From: Collinsella sp. | GTDB lineage: Bacteria; Actinomycetota; Coriobacteriia; Coriobacteriales; Coriobacteriaceae | Reading direction: 5' to 3' | DNA length: 8,970 nucleotides | Assembly: GCA_022728415.1 (NCBI GenBank) | Contig: JAIJJM010000064.1 | Coordinates: 1-8,970 of the forward strand | Shown here: positions 1 through 5,528 of the stretch, one piece after another | How the letters are laid out: every line of letters starts with the position of its first letter | How positions within the stretch are numbered: the first letter of the stretch is position 1 | Notes under the pieces: generated by a model | What the model was told of the DNA's origin: nothing | The model's database searches: none | What the model saw: the letters and a program-made list of their open reading frames with translations, nothing else | Position numbers and translations under genes: made by a program

Positions 1-3
1 ATA

Positions 4-70
4 ACTTGCGGTGGAATAGTTCCTGAATTGCTGCCCAGGCGGGCCAACCAGGAACTATTTCACCGCAACT
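4..70. repeat. 22-bp imperfect inverted repeat with 23-base spacer
   Basis: Positions 4-25 and 49-70 are reverse complements at 20 of 22 positions. The spacer (26-48) contains a second small stem, GCCC at 33-36 with GGGC at 41-44. Transcribed, it would give a long stable hairpin in which one of the two mismatches can form a G-U pair. No T-run follows, so it is not a canonical intrinsic terminator. It may close an upstream gene outside the window, be a regulatory RNA structure, or be a remnant of a small mobile or recombination site. It lies upstream of the first regulator's operator. Confidence 0.6.
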
Positions 71-116
71 CAAAAGCAGCCAACAGTGCGTGCTCTTTCG
101 TCGGAGCCCCTCATCT

Positions 117-170
117 GTCACGGAACGGTCACGCTCCTGCATAAACGGAACGGGCGGTCGCTATCGTAAT
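117..170 (+). promoter_or_regulatory. Direct-repeat operator and possible promoter of regulator 1
   Basis: GTCACG occurs at 117-122 and 128-133, exactly 11 bases apart, within GTCACGGAACGGTCACGCT (117-135). An 18-of-19 copy lies upstream of the second regulator. Known SARP and OmpR-type regulators bind direct repeats about 11 bases apart on one face of the helix, and the downstream gene encodes such a DNA-binding domain, so autoregulation is plausible. No good -35 follows (CCTGCA at 136-141); a -10-like stretch lies in TATCGTAAT (162-170). A weak -35 next to an operator suits an activated promoter. CGGAACGG also occurs twice (121-128 and 146-153). Confidence 0.5.
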
Positions 171-192
171 TTGCGAAAGGGGCTGCTATTTC

Positions 193-1755
193 ATGAAGCA
201 AGAAACAGACAATCGATTGATTGCCGCCGGTGGCGAGCACGACATCATGCACCATCTGGGTGGATACCATCGATGCTGCCTGGGCGATCCGATGCATCTG
301 GAATTTGCAGGTAAGAATTTCTGCGAGATGCTGGGTTACCAAGAGACCGAGCTGGCCGAGCTTACCGGTGAGGTGTACACGGCGTTGGTACATCCCGACG
401 ATACGGCCCTTTTCGATGATTTCGCTCAGCGTTTGGCCGAAAACGAAGGCTGCGACAGTGTCGTATACCGGTTAATCCGCCGAGACGGATCCGTCATCCG
501 CGTGGTCGATACCATGGCGTCCGTCGTTTGCGAGGACGGCGTCATTCGCGGTTACTCAGTTGTTTGCGAGGTACCGGACGATCAGCTGGAGTCCGCATCG
601 ACCGTTCCGGGCGAGCGGATGGCAATCCTTAAGGTGTATGGAAACGCCGCCGTTGACATAGAGCGCATGTGTGGTGTTGCATCCAGTTTGCTCGGTGTGA
701 AAGACTCACACTCGAGTACAGGGGGACTTCTCGATTTTATTGCGATATCCGATCGCGTTAAGGTCAGGAAGGCTATCGATAAGGCGCATGTGGAGGAGTA
801 CTCCGACATGGAGACCTGCGCTCTGATATCTGCAGATGGCGAAACGCAGGTATGCGATTTGTGGGTCGAGTGCATTCAGCTCGAGGAATCCGTCGAGGAC
901 AGCCTTTTTTGCATCAAGATTGAGGGGGATATCGAGCATCAGCGCAACAGCGAGGATAAGCTCTCGTTTGGCAGACTCCTTTTTTCGAGTTTTGCCGAGG
1001 ATTTGTTTGAGGTTGACCGGCTTGAGGGCTCCGTAACGTATATCGCCCGCAGTGACAATGGCATCATTAATTTGCCGCTCAATGTGCGGATGTTCATGGA
1101 TGACACGACAAAATACCTTATTGATCATGTGGGACCGGAAGACATCGTTGCCGCGAGGGACTTTTGCGAAAAGGTTACGTCGGGCGATCCCGAATCGGGT
1201 GATATCGAGTCGGCGAAGCTGAAATTCTCGGTGGTGTTCCGCGATGGCTCCGTTAGGCCCGCCCTGCTTACAATGGCTTCGATTTCTAGGGCTAAGTGTT
1301 TTATCGGGCTGAGTTTCGATCATGCCGATGCCGGGGGAGATCCGCTTTCCACCGTCGCAACGCAGAAGCAAATCAATGTCGCGCTATTTGGTTCGTTCCG
1401 ATTGGTCGTTGATGGCAAGGCCGTTAATATCCGCTCTGCAAAAGCTAAGGAGCTCTTGGCGCTTCTCATTGAGAGGCGCGGCGCGTTTGTCTCCACGCGT
1501 GAGATCATCGCGATGCTGTGGGAGTGCGAGCCCGACGAGACGACGAGGGCGCGAGCGAGGAAAGTTGCCTCGCGCCTTATGTCCGAACTCAACAGGAATG
1601 GTATCGGATATATCGTGGAGAGCGATCGAGGAGCCCGCCGCGTTATTGCCGAGTATATCGAGTGCGACTACTACGACTATCGCGATGGGCTCAGGGGGCC
1701 TTCGGGAGATTTTCTGCCAGAATACTCTTGGGCGGAGTACGTAAGAATCGACTAG
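193..1755 (+). CDS. PAS-domain one-component transcriptional regulator with SARP/OmpR-type winged helix (paralogue 1)
   Basis: This is a 520-residue protein with no signal peptide or membrane segment, so it is probably a cytoplasmic sensor-regulator. Residues 18-128 form a PAS_3-like domain (LGY at 47-49, HPDD at 67-70, RRDGS at 96-100). Residues 145-243 and 258-378 look like two more, degenerate PAS-like modules; the second opens with LFSSFAEDLFEVD. Residues 395-490 resemble the DNA-binding domain of SARP/OmpR-type activators (LFGSF at 398-402, KAKELLALL at 417-425, MLWECEP at 441-447, then the TTRARARK...ASRL recognition-helix region). The protein ends soon after, at LPEYSWAE, where SARP proteins would continue into an activator (BTAD) domain. 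There is no receiver or kinase domain. The ATG at 193 follows AAAGGGG at 176-182. The ligand is unknown. The domain assignment is firm, but targets are inferred from the shared operator upstream and near the pilin genes. Confidence 0.88.
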   Translation: MKQETDNRLIAAGGEHDIMHHLGGYHRCCLGDPMHLEFAGKNFCEMLGYQETELAELTGEVYTALVHPDDTALFDDFAQRLAENEGCDSVVYRLIRRDGSVIRVVDTMASVVCEDGVIRGYSVVCEVPDDQLESASTVPGERMAILKVYGNAAVDIERMCGVASSLLGVKDSHSSTGGLLDFIAISDRVKVRKAIDKAHVEEYSDMETCALISADGETQVCDLWVECIQLEESVEDSLFCIKIEGDIEHQRNSEDKLSFGRLLFSSFAEDLFEVDRLEGSVTYIARSDNGIINLPLNVRMFMDDTTKYLIDHVGPEDIVAARDFCEKVTSGDPESGDIESAKLKFSVVFRDGSVRPALLTMASISRAKCFIGLSFDHADAGGDPLSTVATQKQINVALFGSFRLVVDGKAVNIRSAKAKELLALLIERRGAFVSTREIIAMLWECEPDETTRARARKVASRLMSELNRNGIGYIVESDRGARRVIAEYIECDYYDYRDGLRGPSGDFLPEYSWAEYVRID

Positions 1756-1782
1756 ATGCCTCGTTGACAAATTAATGCTGAG

Positions 1783-1829
1783 CGAGTCTTGGTTCGGGTT
1801 CCGTGGGAGCCTTGGCGGGTCGAGACTCG
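1783..1829. repeat. 7-bp inverted repeat between regulators 1 and 2
   Basis: CGAGTCT at 1783-1789 is the exact reverse complement of AGACTCG at 1823-1829, with a 33-base spacer. It lies between the stop of regulator 1 and the operator of regulator 2. The long loop and absence of a T-run make it a poor intrinsic terminator, and it could be a chance match. No better terminator was seen between these genes. Confidence 0.25.
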
Positions 1830-1837
1830 TTCATGCT

Positions 1838-1884
1838 GTCACGGAACTGTCACGCTTGTTCGCTTTTCGGACGTTCCTAAAGAT
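1838..1884 (+). promoter_or_regulatory. Direct-repeat operator and possible promoter of regulator 2
   Basis: GTCACG occurs at 1838-1843 and 1849-1854, again 11 bases apart. The element at 1838-1856 differs from the one before regulator 1 at a single base (T1848 for G127). A possible -35, TTGTTC (1856-1861), overlaps its right edge, and TAAAGA or AAAGAT (1878-1884) sits 16-17 bases further on as a -10. The position overlapping the -35 suggests an activator or autorepressor site. ACTGTCACGCTT (1846-1857) is also found intact upstream of the ancillary pilin gene at 5418-5429. Confidence 0.5.
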
Positions 1885-1917
1885 ACGCTTATTGGCAACC
1901 ATTGGAATGGGGGAGCC

Positions 1918-3477
1918 ATGAAGCAGAATAAGAGGGGCGAAGCGCTTTCCGTTGCAGACGCCGGTAAGGGCATCATGGATCGTTTGGGCGGATACCATCG
2001 TTGTTTTTTGGGCGGACCTATCTATCTTGAGTTTGTGAGTCAAAACTTTTGCTCGATGTTGGGCTATCGGAAAACAGAGTTTTCAGAGCTTGTTGAGGGC
2101 GTCTATACGGTGACGGTGCATGCGGATGACGTTTCGACGTTCGTGGATTTCGTTCAAAGAATGGCAAAAAAAGAGACCTCTGAGAGCCTCTCCTATCGTC
2201 TGATTAAAAAAGACGGATCGATTATCCGCGTTGCTGACACGATGACGTCGGTTGTTGGTGACGATGGCTTTATGAGGGGCTATTCGGTCGTTAGCGAAAT
2301 ACACGAAGGCTCAAATGAGGCTTGGGCTTGCGATCAGAAGATTGCGATTCTAAAAGTGCTCGGCGGCAATGAGGCAAAGATAATGCAGGTGAGTGGTGCT
2401 GCTTTCGACTTTGCCGCAAACTTAGAGGTTACAAAGAGGCTTAGCTTTTTAGACTTTGTCTCTATTTCCGATCGCGCTCGAATTTGCGGTGCCTTAAAAA
2501 AGGCATATAGCGAGTGGCGCTCGGGCGCTGATTCCTACACACTTGTCTCCGTTGACGGTTCTGCTCATGTCTGCAAGGTTTGGGTTGAGCGTATTCGCGA
2601 TGACGGCAACTTTGACTCTGCCGTTTTTTGCGTCAAGGTACAGATCGAAAACGAAAGCCTGCGCGAAGAGGAGCATAAGGTTGCGTTTAGCAGGCAACTA
2701 TTTTCCAGTTTTGCCGAGGATCTTTTCGAAGCCGATCGGGCGCAGGATACTGTAACGTATATCGCTCGCAGCGACAGGTCCTTGTTCGACATTCCCTTAA
2801 ACGTGAGGATGTTTACGGATGACATTACAAGGTATTTGCTCGATCGTGTTGCCCCCGAGAGCCGGGAGGCAGTGAAACAGTTTTGTATTCGTGTTCGATC
2901 CACCCAGTTTTGTGAGGGGAGCATCGGAACCGCGAAGATTGGCTTTTTATTGCGTGATCGCTATGGAGATTATGTTCCTGCCACTGCTACGGTGGTAGCG
3001 GTCTCTGAGAGAAAATACCTCATGGGACTTAGTCTCGATTCGGATTCACCGCATGTCGAGCCAAGCGGCGCGCTTATCGTGACGCAAAAACAAGTGATTG
3101 CGACGCTGTTTGGCTCCTTTTCGCTTTCCGTCAATGGCAAGGCCGTCAACATAAGGTCTGCTAAGGCAAAAGAGCTGCTCGCCCTTTTGATTGAGCGCCG
3201 GGGAGCGTTTGTTTCTTCGCGTGAGGCCATCGCCATGCTTTGGGAATGCGAACCGGACCAAACTACAAGGGCTCGCTATCGTAAAACGGCATCGCGTTTG
3301 GTATCTGAGCTCAAGAGAAACGGCATCGAATATATCGTTGAGAGCGACCGCGGGGCGCGAAGAGTCGTGCCCGAGTGTCTTGAATGCGACTATTACGATT
3401 ACCGCGACGGATTGCGAGCGCCTTCGGGAGCCTTGCTTCCTGAATATTCGTGGTCAGAGTTCATTTTGATTGACTGA
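1918..3477 (+). CDS. PAS-domain one-component transcriptional regulator with SARP/OmpR-type winged helix (paralogue 2)
   Basis: This protein has 519 residues from ATG 1918. That start matches the MKQ start and length of paralogue 1 and follows G-rich GGGGGAG at 1909-1915, unusually close to the ATG. A TTG at 1789 would add 43 residues but would translate the operator, so it is rejected. The layout is PAS at about 19-128, PAS-like regions at about 143-242 and 257-375, and a winged helix at about 394-490, ending in LPEYSWSEF. Over the DNA-binding segment (paralogue 1 residues 397-500) I count 88 of 104 identities with paralogue 1; the middle sensor region is under half identical. The PAS motif HPDD of the other copies is HADD here (68-71). 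The gene is visibly less GC-rich than the pilin genes. It is probably cytoplasmic and ligand-responsive; the signal is unknown. Confidence 0.87.
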   Translation: MKQNKRGEALSVADAGKGIMDRLGGYHRCFLGGPIYLEFVSQNFCSMLGYRKTEFSELVEGVYTVTVHADDVSTFVDFVQRMAKKETSESLSYRLIKKDGSIIRVADTMTSVVGDDGFMRGYSVVSEIHEGSNEAWACDQKIAILKVLGGNEAKIMQVSGAAFDFAANLEVTKRLSFLDFVSISDRARICGALKKAYSEWRSGADSYTLVSVDGSAHVCKVWVERIRDDGNFDSAVFCVKVQIENESLREEEHKVAFSRQLFSSFAEDLFEADRAQDTVTYIARSDRSLFDIPLNVRMFTDDITRYLLDRVAPESREAVKQFCIRVRSTQFCEGSIGTAKIGFLLRDRYGDYVPATATVVAVSERKYLMGLSLDSDSPHVEPSGALIVTQKQVIATLFGSFSLSVNGKAVNIRSAKAKELLALLIERRGAFVSSREAIAMLWECEPDQTTRARYRKTASRLVSELKRNGIEYIVESDRGARRVVPECLECDYYDYRDGLRAPSGALLPEYSWSEFILID

Positions 3478-3724
3478 TTTTTTGGTTATTGGTGTGTTGA
3501 ACAAATAATGTTGGATGCACCGTAATTATCGCGTGGATTATTGTGGGATAACCGTTCGTCGGCCTTTTTATAAACCTTGAATCGCCGCATGAGCAACACT
3601 TGAATTATTGCTGCCTGTAGCGACCGCACATCCGTTCCGCCGAACCCTTGTCAGACTATGGCCCGCTATAACTGCTCGCCCTTTCGTACGGGGCAAGGAT
3701 CTCATCCGAAAGAATGGTTGAAGC
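3478..3724 (+). promoter_or_regulatory. Leader region of regulator 3, lacking the GTCACG operator
   Basis: This 247-base gap holds no gene that I can support. Unlike the leaders of paralogues 1 and 2, it has no GTCACG direct repeat. CCGTTCCG at 3632-3639 is the reverse complement of the CGGAACGG core seen at 121-128 and may be a decayed or reversed site. TATAAC at 3667-3672 is a good -10 candidate but has no clear -35 at the right spacing; TTGAAC (3497-3502) with CGTAAT (3521-3526) is another weak pair. A T6 run at 3478-3483 just after the previous stop lacks a convincing stem. Confidence 0.25.
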
Positions 3725-5323
3725 ATGGGATACATTGGTGGGACCGAGGCCGTTCTTGATGCGAACGCTAGCTTCGTGGATCGTCTAGGCGGTTTTTACT
3801 GCAGATGCGTTTTGGACGGTGCCACGCGCTTGGAGTTTGCCAGCCAGGGGCTGTGCAAGATGCTGGGATACCAGAAGGACGAGCTCTTTAGCATTACCGA
3901 GGGCATATTCGAGGCCTTGGTCCATCCCGATGACAGAGAGTCCCACCTTGCTTTTACGCGGCGCTTGTCCATGGCGGAAGGAAATTCAAGTGCGGCGTAC
4001 CGTCTGATAGCAAAAGACGGTGCCGTAATTTGCGTACACGAGATTGCGGTATCGAGTATGGGCGACGACAGCGTCATGAGAAAAACCGCGATTGCATTCG
4101 AAGGTCGCGTTTGGCAAGAAACAGCACCGGGCATATGCAACGAAGACTTTTCTGTCATGAAAGTGTTTGGAGATAGGGGCATAACGATTGCCTGTCTCAA
4201 CGATTATTCAAAAGACCTATTAAGGATTGACTCTCGCATCGATCATCTCTGTCTTTCGGATTATATTGTCTTGGCGGATCGGACGCATGTTGGCGCGATG
4301 TTTGACGAAGCATATGCCCAGATGGTGCCCGTTGCGGATGTATGTACGCTTGTGTCTTCCGTTGGAGCTCCCCATGCGTGCAAGATTTGGGTTGAGTGCG
4401 TCCGCAGGAAGGATACGAAGAAAGACTCACTATTCTGCGTTAAGGCGGCGAGCGCACCTGACCGTGACGTGGAGTTCCAAGAACTGCTTTCATTGAGCAA
4501 AAAACTACTTGCTAGCTTTGCCGATGATCTGTTCGAGTTTGACAAGTCGGACAATTCGATAACGTGTATCGCGCGGAGCGACGGGGGCGTTTCCAGCTTT
4601 CCTCTCAACATAAGAGTGTTTGCAGACGATATGATTGAGCGTCTCCTGTCCTTTGTGAGCCCAAGAGATAAAGAGCGTGTGATGGGGTTTTGCAATTGTT
4701 CACGATTGGCTGCGCTTGGAGAAGATGGCCCTCATACGGATAAAATCACGTTTGAGCTGGGCGATGCAGCTGGATGCACAAAAGCCGCTACGCTTGTTAT
4801 GGTATCGGCGTCGAAGAGCAAATCCTATATTGGTTTTCGCCTTGAGGCGGCTGCTGGCGATTCAGCTGTTGGCCATGCGCCATATGAGAATGATCATAGC
4901 ATTGCCGTCAGGCTTTTCGGCTCCTTTAGTTTGTCTGTAGACGGCAGGGCTATCAATATACGTTCCGAAAAGGCCAAAGAGCTGCTTGCCCTCCTGGTGG
5001 AGCGCCGCGGTTCTTTCGTGTCTTCCCGCGAGGCTATTGCGATGCTATGGGAGTGCGAGCCAAATAAGACAACGCGGGCAAGGTACCGCAAGGCGGCTTC
5101 CCGACTTATGATTGAGCTTGGCAGAAATGGTATTGACTATATTGTCGAAAGCGATCGCGGGGCACGCAGGATCGTTCCGGAGTGCATTGAGTGCGACTAT
5201 TACGACTATCGCGACGGTGTCGGCGGTTTGCCAACGGGGGGGGGTGCTCCCCGAGTATGCCTGGTCGGAGTTTATTTCGCTGTAAGAGGCGGTTCATCCA
5301 ATCACATGAGTGCGGCTCGTTAG
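3725..5323 (+). CDS. PAS-domain winged-helix regulator (paralogue 3), C-terminus frameshifted at a poly-G tract
   Basis: As read, this gives 532 residues with the family layout: PAS at about 18-128 (LGY at 47-49, HPDD at 67-70), PAS-like regions at about 143-242 and 257-374, and a winged helix at about 394-490. The ATG at 3725 is secure because an in-frame TGA lies at 3719-3721, although its Shine-Dalgarno is weak. After DYYDYRDG (491-498) the protein leaves the family sequence. Nine G at 5236-5244 shift the frame, and the last 28 or so residues are unrelated to the paralogues. In the frame reached by removing one G, the sequence continues LPEYAWSEFISL and stops at 5283-5285, giving 519 residues like paralogue 2. 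The core DNA-binding helices are intact in both forms, so the shifted form may still bind DNA but lack the terminal motif. This could be a phase-variable gene, a mutant or a sequencing error. Confidence 0.85.
   Translation: MGYIGGTEAVLDANASFVDRLGGFYCRCVLDGATRLEFASQGLCKMLGYQKDELFSITEGIFEALVHPDDRESHLAFTRRLSMAEGNSSAAYRLIAKDGAVICVHEIAVSSMGDDSVMRKTAIAFEGRVWQETAPGICNEDFSVMKVFGDRGITIACLNDYSKDLLRIDSRIDHLCLSDYIVLADRTHVGAMFDEAYAQMVPVADVCTLVSSVGAPHACKIWVECVRRKDTKKDSLFCVKAASAPDRDVEFQELLSLSKKLLASFADDLFEFDKSDNSITCIARSDGGVSSFPLNIRVFADDMIERLLSFVSPRDKERVMGFCNCSRLAALGEDGPHTDKITFELGDAAGCTKAATLVMVSASKSKSYIGFRLEAAAGDSAVGHAPYENDHSIAVRLFGSFSLSVDGRAINIRSEKAKELLALLVERRGSFVSSREAIAMLWECEPNKTTRARYRKAASRLMIELGRNGIDYIVESDRGARRIVPECIECDYYDYRDGVGGLPTGGGAPRVCLVGVYFAVRGGSSNHMSAAR
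5236..5244 (+). repeat. Homopolymeric G9 tract inside regulator 3
   Basis: Nine consecutive G lie about 40 bases before the in-frame stop of the third regulator. Changing the tract length selects between three C-termini. Lengths 5, 8 or 11 give the family ending LPEYAWSEFISL with a stop at 5283-5285. Length 9, as here, gives a stop at 5321-5323. Lengths 7 or 10 read a third frame to a TGA at 5341-5343. A length of five would align without gaps to paralogues 1 and 2, which have no such run, so the tract seems to have expanded in this copy. Confidence 0.9.
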
Positions 5324-5411
5324 CGGATGTCGTTGGGGCATGAAGTCCAGATAGTGCTTTTATTGCTTGCCGAGTGTCACATTTGGCAAAAATGACGCGT
5401 AGCGTCCGTCG

Positions 5412-5457
5412 AGCGTGACTGTCACGCTTTGACCAAAGGCGTCACAACCGATTCATA
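5412..5457 (+). promoter_or_regulatory. Perfect palindromic operator and possible promoter of the pilus genes
   Basis: AGCGTGAC (5412-5419), one T, then GTCACGCT (5421-5428) form a perfect inverted repeat. The right arm is the same octamer that ends the operators of regulators 1 and 2. A possible -35, TTGACC (5429-5434), starts at the next base, and TTCATA (5452-5457) follows at 17 bases as a weak -10. More half-sites surround it: GTCAC at 5376-5380 and 5441-5445, and GACGC-GTA-GCGTC at 5394-5406. This layout suits an activator touching RNA polymerase at the -35. The inverted rather than direct arrangement could instead mean a different dimeric regulator. Confidence 0.5.
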
Positions 5458-5528
5458 CCATATCAAAAAGAGTCTAAATGAGACCGAGGAAAAAGCTGCT
5501 TAAAGGGCAGCGAACGGATTGAGACGGT

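Noticed and set aside
1764..1769. TTGACA after regulator 1 as the -35 of regulator 2
   Set aside because: No -10 lies at the proper distance (17 bases on is TCTTGG), and the operator-linked promoter further downstream fits better.
1789..1917. TTG start giving a 562-residue version of regulator 2
   Set aside because: The extra 43 residues would be translated from the operator and promoter region and have no counterpart in paralogues 1 and 3; ATG 1918 matches their starts.
2166..2172. A7 run in regulator 2 as a second phase-variable tract
   Set aside because: Seven A is ordinary for a Lys-Lys stretch (AKKE), and the frame is intact and family-like on both sides.
3478..3483. T6 run after regulator 2 as an intrinsic terminator
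   Set aside because: Only a four-pair stem (TCAG/CTGA) with a long loop could be found before it, too weak to call.
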